Source of the DNA: JBOGWA01 sp050693155
Lineage (GTDB): Bacteria > Actinomycetota > UBA4738 > CALAEC01
Length of the DNA stretch: 64,000 nt
Reading direction: 5' to 3'
Assembly: GCA_050693155.1 (NCBI GenBank)
Contig: JBOGWA010000146.1
Coordinates: 12,298-76,297, forward strand
Shown: piece after piece, positions 24,867 to 33,822 of the stretch
Layout of the letters: each line of letters begins with the position of its first letter
How positions within the stretch are numbered: the first letter of the stretch is position 1
Program-made: the position numbers and the translations under genes
The notes under the pieces: model-generated
Database searches by the model: none
What the model was told of the DNA's origin: nothing
The model's input: only the letters and a program-made list of their open reading frames with translations

Positions 24867-26235
24867 TCGTCGCTCCCGTCTTCGTCGTCGCATCGGCAAG
24901 CCGGCGCGCGGCTGCCGAGAACCGGTCCCCTCGCTCCGCGTAGTCCCGGAACATGTCGTGGCTCGAGCAGGCCGGCGCGAGCAGGACCACTCCCCGGTTG
25001 TCTGCCGCATCGAACGCGCGTGAGACGGCCTCTTCGATGGAGGACGCTCGATAAACGGGAACTCGACCTTCGAACATTCCGGCGAGATCCTCGGCCGCCT
25101 CCCCGATCGTCACGAGTGCGGTCAGTCTCGGGGTTGCCGCAATCAATGGGCTGAGGTCGAGGCTCTTCGCGCGCCCACCGGCAATCAGGACGACCTCGTC
25201 CATTCCCTCGATCGCAGCCAAGGCAGCGTGTGGATTCGTGGCCTTGGAATCGTCGATGAAGCGAACCCCGCGGATTTCGGCAACGACCTCTCCTCGATGG
25301 GGCGGGGGGGTGAATCCCTCGAGCGCCTTGCCCACGGACTCCGGGCGGATCCCAAACGCGAGCGCCGCAGCGGCGCCCGCAGCAACATCCGCGCGAAGTG
25401 ACGCGCCAGAAAATGGCGGGCGGCCGAGCGAGACGTCGGAGCCGAGACGCGCGATGAGCTCCTGACCTACGTACCCAACCTCACCGGGTCCGGGCTCTCC
25501 GAGCGTGAACCACATCCGCCGGCAGGGGGCGCCGCGCGAGAGCGCCGCCGCGTGGGGATCGTCGCGGTTGCCAACGTGCACATCGTCTGCCGCCTGACGG
25601 ACGTAGATCTGTCGTTTTGCTGCGCCGTAGGCGGCCACATCACGATGCCAATCAAGATGGTCCGGCGCGAGATTCAGGAGCACGGACACCTGCGGATGGA
25701 ACGATTCGTGAAACCGCAGCTGGAATGAAGAAACCTCCACCGCGAGCGCGTCGTGATCCTCGCGAGCGGCAAGAGACACCGGGTATCCCACATTGCCGCA
25801 CGCGATCGCGCCAAGTCCGTCCGCGCGCATCGTCGCAGCGACCCACTCCGTGGTTGTCGTCTTTCCGTTCGTCCCGGTGATCGCGACCACCGGGCACCGA
25901 AGCAATCGAGCCCCGATCTCGAGCTCGCTCCAGATGGGAAGACGTTGCTCGCGAGCCCAGGAAAGAATGGGAGCCTGCTCTCGGACTCCCGGGCTAGCGA
26001 CGAGCAGAGATGCTCCCTCGAGGTGGTCCGGGCGGTGGCCACCGGCGCGCACGTCTGCACCGGCAGCTTCGGCCTCCGCGATGGCCTCGCCGATCTCCTC
26101 CTCCGGCTTCGCCTCGCTCACGCGAACGACCGCCCCGAGATCGGCCAGGACGCGGACGGCCGCCCGGCCGCTCGCGCCGAGCCCGACGACCACGACCCGG
26201 CGACCCGCGACATCGAGGCCGGGCTCCTCGCTCAT
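24859..26235 (-). CDS. murD: UDP-N-acetylmuramoyl-L-alanine-D-glutamate ligase
   Basis: A 458-residue Mur ligase adding D-Glu. It has an N-terminal nucleotide-binding fold (VVVVGLGASGRAAVRVLADLG), the ATP loop TGTNGKTTTTEWV, LNLAPDHLDWH, FIDDSKATNPHAALAA and the C-terminal LLAPACSSHDMFRDYAERG, all diagnostic for MurD. The start overlaps the mraY stop by ATGA and the stop overlaps ftsW. Confidence 0.97.
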   Translation of the reverse strand: MSEEPGLDVAGRRVVVVGLGASGRAAVRVLADLGAVVRVSEAKPEEEIGEAIAEAEAAGADVRAGGHRPDHLEGASLLVASPGVREQAPILSWAREQRLPIWSELEIGARLLRCPVVAITGTNGKTTTTEWVAATMRADGLGAIACGNVGYPVSLAAREDHDALAVEVSSFQLRFHESFHPQVSVLLNLAPDHLDWHRDVAAYGAAKRQIYVRQAADDVHVGNRDDPHAAALSRGAPCRRMWFTLGEPGPGEVGYVGQELIARLGSDVSLGRPPFSGASLRADVAAGAAAALAFGIRPESVGKALEGFTPPPHRGEVVAEIRGVRFIDDSKATNPHAALAAIEGMDEVVLIAGGRAKSLDLSPLIAATPRLTALVTIGEAAEDLAGMFEGRVPVYRASSIEEAVSRAFDAADNRGVVLLAPACSSHDMFRDYAERGDRFSAAARRLADATTKTGATSG

Positions 26236-27293
26236 GGGATCCCCCCGCGCGCGAGGAAGTCCGCATAGAAGAGTCCCAGCCCAAAAGCCACGACGAGCCC
26301 GGCCACGATCCAGAACCGAACGATCACGGTGAACTCAGGCCATCCGAGCACCTCGAAATGGTGATGGATCGGCGCCATTCGAAAGAGTCGCTTCCCGAAC
26401 ATCCGGAAGGAAACGACCTGAAGGATCACCGACGTCGTTTCGAGCACGTACAGCCCGCCCAGAACCAGAAGGAGCAATTGGGTGTGCGTGGTGATCGCCA
26501 TTGCGGCGATCAGTCCCCCGAGGGCAAGTGAACCGGTGTCCCCCATGAAGATCTTCGCCGGCGCCGCGTTCCACCAGAGAAACCCCGCGAGCGCACCGAG
26601 CCCAGCCGCGGCAACGATCGCCAGGTCGAGCGAGGTGGACAGATCGATCCGGTAGCAGCCGGCCGTCGGGAGCTGCGCGCACGTATGCCGGAATTGCCAG
26701 AACGCGATGATCACGTACGCGCCCATCACCATCGCGGCCGAACCAGAAGCCAATCCGTCCAAGCCGTCCGTCAGATTGACCGCATTCGACGTGGACGCGA
26801 GCATCAGGAAAACCCAGAAGATGAAGATGAAGCCCAGATCCAGACCGGTCTCTCGAATGAAGGAGAGCTCCGTCGAGACGTTGGTATAGCGGGCAAGCGC
26901 GAGTGCGAACACAACCGCCACGATGGCTTGCCCGATCACCTTGCCGGTCTTGCCGAGCCCAAGCGAGTGATCCCTGCGAATCTTCAGGAAGTCGTCAAGA
27001 AACCCGACCGCTCCGAGTCCCGCCGCGGCGCCGACGACGAGGGCGCCCGTCACCGTGGCGCCCCCGAATACGAGGCTGCTGACCCCGTAGGCAAACAGCA
27101 TGCCGCCGAGAATGACGAGCCCGCCCATCGTTGGTGTGCCTCGCTTCTCCTGATGTGGCGGGCTGGGACTGTGCGGTTCGGGCTCCCGAACGCGCTGCCC
27201 CCAGCCGAGGAACCGAAAGAGCCGGATCGCGATTGGGGTCCCGAGCAAGGTCGCGAGGAGCCCGACGGCCGCCGCCAACAGGATTCTGTTCAC
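26232..27293 (-). CDS. mraY: Phospho-N-acetylmuramoyl-pentapeptide transferase
   Basis: A 353-residue integral membrane enzyme with about ten helices that makes lipid I from UDP-MurNAc-pentapeptide and undecaprenyl phosphate. Key motifs are KRGTPTMGG, the Asp pair in GFLDDFLKI, NAVNLTDGLDGLASG, FMGDTGSLALGG and the catalytic-loop APIHHHFE. GTG at 27293 overlaps the murF TGA in a GTGA, which fixes the start; a longer in-frame extension has no MraY-like sequence. Confidence 0.97.
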   Translation of the reverse strand: MNRILLAAAVGLLATLLGTPIAIRLFRFLGWGQRVREPEPHSPSPPHQEKRGTPTMGGLVILGGMLFAYGVSSLVFGGATVTGALVVGAAAGLGAVGFLDDFLKIRRDHSLGLGKTGKVIGQAIVAVVFALALARYTNVSTELSFIRETGLDLGFIFIFWVFLMLASTSNAVNLTDGLDGLASGSAAMVMGAYVIIAFWQFRHTCAQLPTAGCYRIDLSTSLDLAIVAAAGLGALAGFLWWNAAPAKIFMGDTGSLALGGLIAAMAITTHTQLLLLVLGGLYVLETTSVILQVVSFRMFGKRLFRMAPIHHHFEVLGWPEFTVIVRFWIVAGLVVAFGLGLFYADFLARGGIP

Positions 27294-28708
27294 GGAGTTC
27301 CCTCCGAGCGATGGGCTCCCGTGGCGGTCCCTTGCGTTTCCTGGCCGGGGTGAAGGAGGGACGCAGCAACCCGCTCGAGACCAACGGCCCGAGAGGCTTT
27401 GACGAGCACCACATCCCCCGGCCGGACGAGCTCGCGAACGGCCTCCTCGGCCTCGGCGACGGACGCACACATCGTCACCCGATCGGGTTCGAAGCCCTCC
27501 CGCGTCGCGCTCACCCCGATCCGACGCCCCCACGCCCCGACGACGACGAGACGATCGATCCGGAGCCGAGCCGCGAGCTCACCGATCCGCTCGTGCTCCT
27601 CCTCTGCCACAGGGCCGAGCTCGGCCATTTCTCCCAAGACGGCGATAAGGCGCCCCGGCTCCGCCATCCACCTCGTCGTCCGCAGTGCGGCCGCCATCGA
27701 CGAGGGATTCGCGTTGTAGGCGTCGTTCACGACCCGGACCCCGTCCGACGTTTCTGCGATCTCCATCCGCCAGCGCGAGACTCGAGCGTTCGCCAGAGCC
27801 TCCGCACATTCCCCCGGAGGCACACCGAGCGCGATGCCGGACGCCGCCGCCGCAAGCGCGTTCTGTGCCATATGCTCGCCGGGAACACTCAGTCGAAGGT
27901 GGAATCCATCTCCCCCGACTCGAACGCGAAACGACGCGCGACCCATCGAATCGAGCGAGAGCTCCTCGCCCCGCACCTCGGCATCCTGGACAAACCCGTA
28001 GCGCAGGATCTCCGCCTTCGTGCGTTCCGCGAACGTTCGCACGACCGCGTCGTCGGCGTTGAGCACCGCGGTTCCCTCCCGGGGGAGCGCTTCGACGAGC
28101 TCAGCCTTTGCGTCTGCGACCGCTTCGCGGCTCCCGAAGTACTCAAGATGTGAAGTACCGACGTTCGTCACTACCCCCACCGTTGGTCGGGCCACCCGAG
28201 CGAGCTCCGTGATTTGACCGGGCCCGCGACTTCCCATCTCGCAGACGATCACGTCCGTATCCTCTGGAGCCTGCAAAAGGGTCAGAGGAACGCCGACCTC
28301 CGTGTTGTACGACTCGGGGCTCGCGTGGACGCGGTGGACCGAGCCCAGGACGGAGGCCGCCAGATCTTTGGTGGAGGTCTTCCCGCTGGACCCGGTGATT
28401 CCTACGACCGCAACGTCACGATCGGCCCGTTCCGCCCCTGCAAGCAAGAGGAGTCCATCTCGGGTGCTCTCGACGACCACCTGTGGACCGGAAGCGTTCG
28501 TTTGCCGCTCGACCAGCGCGCCGACCGCTCCGCGAGAGAGTGCATCCTCAACGTGGTCATGGCCGTCCGTTCGCTCACCCGAGAGCGCGACGAAGAGGTC
28601 ACCGGCAGTGACCCGACGACTGTCCACGGTCACGCCGGTGATCACGGTGTCCCGCCCTTCCAGCCTGCCCGCGCAGGCAGCGGCGATCCAGGTGAGAGGA
28701 CGCTTCAC
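27290..28708 (-). CDS. murF: UDP-N-acetylmuramoyl-tripeptide-D-alanyl-D-alanine ligase
   Basis: A 472-residue Mur ligase adding D-Ala-D-Ala. The ATP loop is GITGSSGKTSTKDL, followed by the MurF motifs SPESYNTEVGVPLTLL, CEMGSRGPGQI, NVGTSHLEYFGS and NDAYNANPSSMAAALRT, with AVLGEMAELG in the C-terminal domain. It overlaps murE by ATGA at its start and mraY by GTGA at its end. Confidence 0.97.
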   Translation of the reverse strand: MKRPLTWIAAACAGRLEGRDTVITGVTVDSRRVTAGDLFVALSGERTDGHDHVEDALSRGAVGALVERQTNASGPQVVVESTRDGLLLLAGAERADRDVAVVGITGSSGKTSTKDLAASVLGSVHRVHASPESYNTEVGVPLTLLQAPEDTDVIVCEMGSRGPGQITELARVARPTVGVVTNVGTSHLEYFGSREAVADAKAELVEALPREGTAVLNADDAVVRTFAERTKAEILRYGFVQDAEVRGEELSLDSMGRASFRVRVGGDGFHLRLSVPGEHMAQNALAAAASGIALGVPPGECAEALANARVSRWRMEIAETSDGVRVVNDAYNANPSSMAAALRTTRWMAEPGRLIAVLGEMAELGPVAEEEHERIGELAARLRIDRLVVVGAWGRRIGVSATREGFEPDRVTMCASVAEAEEAVRELVRPGDVVLVKASRAVGLERVAASLLHPGQETQGTATGAHRSEGTP

Positions 28709-30273
28709 GGCTCCGTCTCCTCGCGGGAGGCGCTTCCGGACGACGCACGACGGGAGAGCTCCTCTCTCGCGACTACGCGATCGTCGAACGGCACGGTTCG
28801 ATCCGCGAACTCCTGTCCCGTCTCGTGTCCCTTGCCGGCGATCACGACGACGTCCCCGGGACGCGCCTCAGCGATGGCGGACCGGATCGCTGTTCGCCGA
28901 TCTGGGAGTATCTCGTAGGCGCCGCCTCCGGCTCCTGCACCGGTTTCGATCTCACTGATTATCGCGGCCGGATCTTCGGATCGAGGGTTGTCGCTCGTGA
29001 TGAAGGTGAGGTCCGCGAGCCGAGTTGCCGACTCCCCCATTCGGGGCCGTTTCGCCCGGTCACGATCCCCTCCACAGCCGAAGACCGCGATCACACGGCC
29101 GCCGGCAAGCGTTCGCGTTGCGTGAAGCACGTTCTCGAGGCTATCCGGCGTGTGCGCGTAGTCGACGAGCACCTCGAAGGGCTGTCCCGCATCGATCGGT
29201 TCCATCCGTCCGGGAACTCCCCCGACTGCCTCGATGCCACGCAAGATGGCGTCGTCGCTGATGCCGACCTGCCTGGCAGCGGTCAAGGCAGCGAGGCAGT
29301 TGTAGACATTGAACGCTCCACGAAGCGGAGACCGGATCTCGAGGCCGTCGACACGAAACTGGATCCCTTCGGTCGATAACCGGATCTCGCGCCCGACGAT
29401 GTCGGCCCCAGCCTCAGTCCCATACGTGAGGGTTGGCACGCCGGTCTCTAGCAGGCGCAGCCCGTGCGGAGAATCGCGATTGACTACCGCAGCGCCGGTC
29501 ATCTCCGGGGTGAACAACCGGGCCTTGGCATCGAAGTACGCATCCAGGGATCCGTGGTAGTCCAGGTGATCCTGCGAGAGGTTCGTGAAGACGGCACAAT
29601 CGAACAGAATTCCCCCGACGCGATGCTGATCGAGCCCATGGGAGGAAACTTCCATCGCGACACCTCGGACCCCGCGTTCGCTCATCTCGATGAGAAGGCG
29701 GTGCAGATCGGGAGCCTCGGGCGTGGTCCGTGCCTGAGGACGGGGGCGACCGGCGACCCGAACCCCGGTCGTCCCGATCACCCCGGACGTGAGACCCGCC
29801 TTCTCGAAGACGCCCTCCATCAGGTAGGTCGTCGTCGTCTTCCCGTTCGTTCCCGTGACCCCGATCAGCGTCAGGGTGTCCGCAGGTCGCTGGAAAAAGG
29901 CGGCAGCCATCGGGCCCATAGCCGCCCGAACTGACGGCACGCGGACCTGCGCAACCGAGTCCGGCAGCTCGAGCCATCGCTCAACGACGACCACCGACGC
30001 GCCACGGCCCACGGCGTCGGGCGCGAAATCGTGCCCGTCGGCGGTGGCTCCGCGGACACAGAAGAACAGCGATGCGGGACTCGCTTCGTCCGATCGATAG
30101 CCGAGATCGGCAACGACGGCAGCCTGGTCGCCGCGGACCTCAGCAGCCGGAATCGGCGCCAGCAACTCGGAGAGTGGACGGGGGACAGGAGACAACAGCG
30201 GATCGTCTCGATTCGTGAAAACGGCCCGAGTCCCCTCGGGCCACCGAGATTCTAGCATCGACCCCGTTGGCAT
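28705..30273 (-). CDS. murE: UDP-MurNAc-tripeptide synthetase, meso-diaminopimelate type
   Basis: A 522-residue Mur ligase adding the third stem residue. ATP loop: GVTGTNGKTTTTYLMEG; also AMEVSSHGLDQHRV, TNLSQDHLDYHG and DYAHTPDSLENVL. The motif SDNPRSEDP contains DNPR, which marks enzymes specific for meso-diaminopimelate, so the cell wall should be of the meso-DAP type. The ATG at 30273 forms TGATG with the ftsI stop; ATG at 30258 is an alternative. A long in-frame extension upstream lies inside ftsI and is not MurE-like. Confidence 0.97.
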   Translation of the reverse strand: MPTGSMLESRWPEGTRAVFTNRDDPLLSPVPRPLSELLAPIPAAEVRGDQAAVVADLGYRSDEASPASLFFCVRGATADGHDFAPDAVGRGASVVVVERWLELPDSVAQVRVPSVRAAMGPMAAAFFQRPADTLTLIGVTGTNGKTTTTYLMEGVFEKAGLTSGVIGTTGVRVAGRPRPQARTTPEAPDLHRLLIEMSERGVRGVAMEVSSHGLDQHRVGGILFDCAVFTNLSQDHLDYHGSLDAYFDAKARLFTPEMTGAAVVNRDSPHGLRLLETGVPTLTYGTEAGADIVGREIRLSTEGIQFRVDGLEIRSPLRGAFNVYNCLAALTAARQVGISDDAILRGIEAVGGVPGRMEPIDAGQPFEVLVDYAHTPDSLENVLHATRTLAGGRVIAVFGCGGDRDRAKRPRMGESATRLADLTFITSDNPRSEDPAAIISEIETGAGAGGGAYEILPDRRTAIRSAIAEARPGDVVVIAGKGHETGQEFADRTVPFDDRVVAREELSRRASSGSASREETEP

Positions 30274-31982
30274 CAGCCACTCGTCACCGTCGGAGGAATC
30301 GCCGGCCGCCCCTCCGTCGGTACATGAAGGTACCCGAGTGCGAACTGCGTGATCTCCTGGAAGAGTGGCGCGGCGGCGATACCCCCGTAGACGGTCGCCG
30401 GCTCGTCGAGCATGACCGCCACGACGACCCGAGGATCCCGAGCCGGAGCGAATCCAATGAAGGAAGCGATCACCTCCTCGCTGTATCCCCGCTCGTCCTC
30501 CAAGGGCTTGCGAGCCGTCCCCGTCTTCCCGGCGACCCAATACCCCGGAATCTGTGCCAGCCGGCCGGTTCCGGCCCGAACGGCCCTCGCGAGCATGCCG
30601 GTGACGATCCGCGCGGTCCGCCCGGAGACAACCCGCCGCTCCTCGGACTCCGCGGCGAGGTCGAAGCGGCCGTTCGCATCGATGGTCGCACGGACGAGCC
30701 TCGGAGTCACGGCAACGCCGTCGTTCGCAACCGTTGCGTACACGGTGGCCATCTGCAGCAGCGTGACGGCGATTCCCTGTCCGAGAGGGATCGTTCCCAT
30801 ACTCGTGCCCCACCAGCGGTCGGCTGGCAGCACGAGCCCCTTGGCTTCTCCGGGAAATCGAATCCCCGTCTCGCGACCGAAACCGAACCGGTCGAGGTAG
30901 GTGGTGAGCCGCCCCTTCCCGAGGCGTTCAGCGAGCTGGATCGTCCCCACGTTGCTCGAGTAGGCGATGACGTCGGTGATCGTCATCCGGGCCGGCGGGT
31001 GCTGTTCGTTGTCATGAAACCACTTGTCCCCAACGCGATACCGATCCGGAACCTCGAGAACTTCGGCGAGATCGACGAGATTCTCCTCGACCACGCCCGT
31101 GGCGGTGATCACCTTGTTTACCGATCCCGGCTCGTACATGTCGGTGACCGGACGATTCCGGGTGAGCGCAACCGGAGTCTCCTGGAAGCGGTTCAGATCG
31201 AACGTCGGCGCCGTTGCCATCGCGAGGACGTCGCCTGTGACCGGATCGAGGACGACGGCCATCCCCCCCTTCGCGTCGTTCCCGCGAACGGCTCGACCCA
31301 GAGCCCGCTCGACGTGGAATTGGATATCTCGATCGATGGTGAGCGCAAGACTTCGACCGGGAACCGGTGCGCGCCCCCGCCGCTCTCCTTGAGGGATTAG
31401 CCTTCCGGCCGCATCCTGCTCGACGACGATCGACCCCGGGCGCCCGGCGAGCAGCCGCTGATATTCGAGCTCGAGGCCCGCGAGCCCGGCGTCGTCGACG
31501 CCGACGAACCCAAGGACCTGCGCCGCCAGCCCCTCGCCCGGGTAATAGCGCTTGCTCTCCTCGAGGAAGCCGATCCCCGGCAACTCCAGCTCTTCGATCC
31601 GGCGAGCGAGGCCGAGATCAACCTTGCGCGCCAGGTACACGAAGGCCGCCTTGCGAAGGAGCGCACTCCGAAGCGGCCCCGGCTCGACGCCGAGCACCTT
31701 GGCGATCCGTCGCGCCACGCGGGCCGGATTCCGAACGAGCCTCGGATCCGCGTAGACCGTTCGTGCGGGCAGCGACAGCGCCAGTTCCCGTCCGGCCCGG
31801 TCGTAGATCACCCCACGATCCGCCGGAAGCGCGAGACGCCGCAAGCGCTGCTCGCGTGCGAGCGCCTCATAGGCGGCGGCATCGCGAACCTGGAGCGTGA
31901 CGAGCCGCGCGCCGATGCCGGTGAACGCGAGAAGGAGAACCACCAACAGGGACCCCAGCCTCGCGACCGGAGGCCGGCTCAT
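30273..31982 (-). CDS. ftsI: Septal penicillin-binding protein FtsI (class B transpeptidase)
   Basis: A 569-residue bitopic protein: a short N terminus, one membrane helix (about 10-30), a dimerisation/pedestal region including RGVIYDRAGRELA, and a transpeptidase domain. Catalytic motifs are S287-x-x-K290 in EPGSVNK, S342-S-N344 in YSSNVG and K486-T-G in GKTGTARK. It crosslinks septal peptidoglycan and works with FtsW. No PASTA repeats are present at the C terminus. The ATG at 31982 overlaps the ftsL stop by ATGA and the stop overlaps murE. Confidence 0.97.
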   Translation of the reverse strand: MSRPPVARLGSLLVVLLLAFTGIGARLVTLQVRDAAAYEALAREQRLRRLALPADRGVIYDRAGRELALSLPARTVYADPRLVRNPARVARRIAKVLGVEPGPLRSALLRKAAFVYLARKVDLGLARRIEELELPGIGFLEESKRYYPGEGLAAQVLGFVGVDDAGLAGLELEYQRLLAGRPGSIVVEQDAAGRLIPQGERRGRAPVPGRSLALTIDRDIQFHVERALGRAVRGNDAKGGMAVVLDPVTGDVLAMATAPTFDLNRFQETPVALTRNRPVTDMYEPGSVNKVITATGVVEENLVDLAEVLEVPDRYRVGDKWFHDNEQHPPARMTITDVIAYSSNVGTIQLAERLGKGRLTTYLDRFGFGRETGIRFPGEAKGLVLPADRWWGTSMGTIPLGQGIAVTLLQMATVYATVANDGVAVTPRLVRATIDANGRFDLAAESEERRVVSGRTARIVTGMLARAVRAGTGRLAQIPGYWVAGKTGTARKPLEDERGYSEEVIASFIGFAPARDPRVVVAVMLDEPATVYGGIAAAPLFQEITQFALGYLHVPTEGRPAIPPTVTSG

Positions 31983-32338
31983 CCCGATCCCCCGGGCGCC
32001 TCCTCGAATGCGAGCGTGCCGCTTGGAGCTTGCGGCGAGGGGGGCCGTTCTGCTCCGGGCATCGGAACGTAGAGCAGCCTCACTTCCCGCGGGAGGACGA
32101 GCCCGGCCCGCCGTGCCGCCCGGACGATGTTGTCCGGGGAAGAGAGCTCGGCGAGGCGCAGCCGAAGCCGATCGGAGGCCGAGCTCAGTTGCTCGGCTCG
32201 CTCGTTCAGCTTGTTTGCACGCAGCGATGTCTGCGCGACGAGGACCTGGGTGCTTGCGAGCGCAACGATCATCATCCCGACGACAACGAGGGAGAAGAGC
32301 AGAAACGGCACGCCGCGATCTCGCCGACGCTTCGTCAT
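31979..32338 (-). CDS. ftsL: FtsL-like bitopic division protein
   Basis: A 119-residue protein with a basic N terminus, one membrane helix (about 11-33) and an extracytoplasmic coiled coil (about 35-68), followed by the short conserved segment SSPDNIVRAARRAGLVLPRE and a Pro-rich end. Size, topology and position between rsmH and ftsI identify it as FtsL. It would form the FtsQLB-type complex with FtsQ. The start overlaps the rsmH stop in TGATG. Confidence 0.88.
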   Translation of the reverse strand: MTKRRRDRGVPFLLFSLVVVGMMIVALASTQVLVAQTSLRANKLNERAEQLSSASDRLRLRLAELSSPDNIVRAARRAGLVLPREVRLLYVPMPGAERPPSPQAPSGTLAFEEAPGGSG

Positions 32339-33222
32339 CAGGCGGCCTCCCTTTGGGCGGCCCGGAGTTTCGCGCTGCGAGCACGAGGGTTCCGTGAGAT
32401 CTCGGCGCGACCGGCTCGAAGCGGCTTTTTCGTCAGTACGCGGAGCCCGGGTTCGCCCACCAGGAAGCGCTTCACGATCCGATCTTCGAGCGAGTGATAG
32501 GCGATCACGACGATCCGCCCGCCGGGGAGGAGCAGTTCGAGGGCCCGTGAAAGGGACGTCGCAAGCTCCTCGAGCTCTCGATTGACTTCGATCCGAATCG
32601 CTTGAAAGCTGCGTCGTGCCGGATGCGGGCCTCCTCGCCGACGCGGCACGGAGGCAGCGACGACCGAGGCGAGCTCGCGGGTCGTGGACAGTGGTCGGCG
32701 GGAACGGGCCCGCAGAATCGCCTTCGCGATCCTTCTCGCATGGCGTTCCTCCCCGAAGTCGCGAAGGACCCGCACGAGCTCGTCTTCCGAGTATCCATTC
32801 ACGACGTCCGCGGCCGTGGGCCCGTTCTCCGTCAGGTCCATCCGCATGTCGAGGGGCCCATCGGCACGGAACGAGAAGCCACGCTCCGGGCGGTCGAGGT
32901 GGAGGGAGGAGACTCCGAGGTCGTAGAAGAGACCGTCGACCGCCCGGACCGCAGCCTCTCTTGCGATCCGGCTTACATCCGAGAACCGGGCTGCAACCGG
33001 CGTGAACCGGTCGCCGTAGTCCGCCAGCTGGGCGCGCGCGAGGGCCAGGCTGTCTGGGTCTCGGTCGACTCCCACGACGCGCTCGGTCCCCGCACGCAGG
33101 AGCGCACGCGCGTGTCCGCCGGCCCCGACCGTGAAATCGAAAACCGTACGGGTCCCCGCCATCAGTCGGACCACCTCCCGCACGAGGACCGGTTCGTGCG
33201 GGACTCGCGCCACCTCACCCAC
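32338..33222 (-). CDS. rsmH: 16S rRNA (cytosine-1402-N4)-methyltransferase
   Basis: A 294-residue SAM-dependent methyltransferase (MraW). It begins HEPVLVREVVRLM, has the SAM motif DFTVGAGGHARALL, the DLGVSSLHLDRPERGFSFR motif and DMRMD, and ends with the YHSLEDRIVKRF and RNPRARSAKLRAA segments typical of the family. It methylates the decoding centre of 16S rRNA. It follows mraZ by 17 bases in the classic order. Confidence 0.97.
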   Translation of the reverse strand: MGEVARVPHEPVLVREVVRLMAGTRTVFDFTVGAGGHARALLRAGTERVVGVDRDPDSLALARAQLADYGDRFTPVAARFSDVSRIAREAAVRAVDGLFYDLGVSSLHLDRPERGFSFRADGPLDMRMDLTENGPTAADVVNGYSEDELVRVLRDFGEERHARRIAKAILRARSRRPLSTTRELASVVAASVPRRRGGPHPARRSFQAIRIEVNRELEELATSLSRALELLLPGGRIVVIAYHSLEDRIVKRFLVGEPGLRVLTKKPLRAGRAEISRNPRARSAKLRAAQREAA

Positions 33223-33239
33223 ATCCGCTCCTCACTCCC

Positions 33240-33671
33240 CTAGCCGCGCTCCGGAACGAGCGCGCCGGTCGAATACGAACCCTCGTGGGTCTGCAGGTAC
33301 CGATCCCAAGCCTCGAGGCCCCAAATCTCGAGCCGATCGGACACCCCGACGACGGTGACCTCCCTGCCCAGCGTGGCGTTCTCCCTGAGCTTGCGGGGCA
33401 GCACGAGGCGCCCCTGCACATCCAGCTCAGCCCGCTCCGCGTTGCCGAAGAACATCCGGGCGTACGCTCGGTTCCTGGGATCCGAGATCGCAAGCTCCTG
33501 GATCTCGGTGCGCCGCCTGTCCCACTCGACTCGGGGGAACGCGAAGAGGCACCCGTCCTGGCCCAGCGTGAGGAAGACGCCCTCGGAGAACGCGTCTCGG
33601 AATTTGGCCGGAAGGGAGATGCGTCCCTTCGCGTCCAGTTGATAGCGATGTTCGCCCAGGAGTTCGGCCAC
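33240..33671 (-). CDS. mraZ: Transcriptional regulator MraZ
   Basis: A 143-residue protein of two AbrB-like MraZ repeats: the first begins LGEHRYQLDAKGRISLPAKFRD, split here as LGEHRYQLDAK and GRISLPAKF; the second carries AERAELDVQGRLVLPRKLRE. MraZ binds direct repeats in its own promoter and represses the division cluster. GTG start at 33671 follows GGAGGAGGGG. Four evenly spaced GGTGG-like repeats overlap its promoter, as expected for autoregulation. Confidence 0.96.
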   Translation of the reverse strand: MAELLGEHRYQLDAKGRISLPAKFRDAFSEGVFLTLGQDGCLFAFPRVEWDRRRTEIQELAISDPRNRAYARMFFGNAERAELDVQGRLVLPRKLRENATLGREVTVVGVSDRLEIWGLEAWDRYLQTHEGSYSTGALVPERG

Positions 33672-33686
33672 CGGAACTCCCCTCCT

Positions 33687-33724
33687 CCACTAGGGGTCCA
33701 CCTTTATGCCACCTGGACTCCACC
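33687..33724 (-). repeat. Four 11-bp-spaced GGTGG-type direct repeats, candidate MraZ operator
   Basis: On the minus strand GGTGG starts at 33724, 33713 and 33702, and AGTGG at 33691, exactly 11 bp apart. They span the -35/-10 spacer and the predicted start point of the mraZ promoter. Known MraZ sites are short direct repeats about one helical turn apart (TGGG-type in E. coli), so this is a likely operator. Confidence 0.65.
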
Positions 33725-33731
33725 AAGTCAA
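33703..33731 (-). promoter_or_regulatory. Promoter of the mraZ-ftsQ operon
   Basis: TTGACT (33726-33731) is followed after exactly 17 bases by CATAAA (33703-33708) on the minus strand. Initiation is expected near 33695, about 25 bases before the mraZ GTG. The GGTGG-type repeats overlap it. Confidence 0.65.
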
Positions 33732-33746
33732 GAGGTAAGGGGCGAA

Positions 33747-33760
33747 TTACAGTGATGTAA
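33747..33760. promoter_or_regulatory. Inverted repeat upstream of the mraZ promoter
   Basis: TTACA-N4-TGTAA (plus strand) is a perfect 14-bp repeat centred about 58 bases before the predicted mraZ start point. On the minus strand it matches the core of the ftsZ element at 19441-19462 in 12 of 14 bases. Confidence 0.5.
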
Positions 33761-33822
33761 GTTGACCTCTGTAAACAAGTGTTCCTAGAGTGAGGTGACT
33801 GTGTTACGTCTTGATGCTCGGG

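Noticed and set aside
28705..30813. Extended MurE starting inside ftsI
   Set aside because: The extra 180 codons lie over the FtsI transpeptidase coding region and are Arg/Gly/Asp-rich noise; ATG at 30273 forms the expected TGATG coupling.
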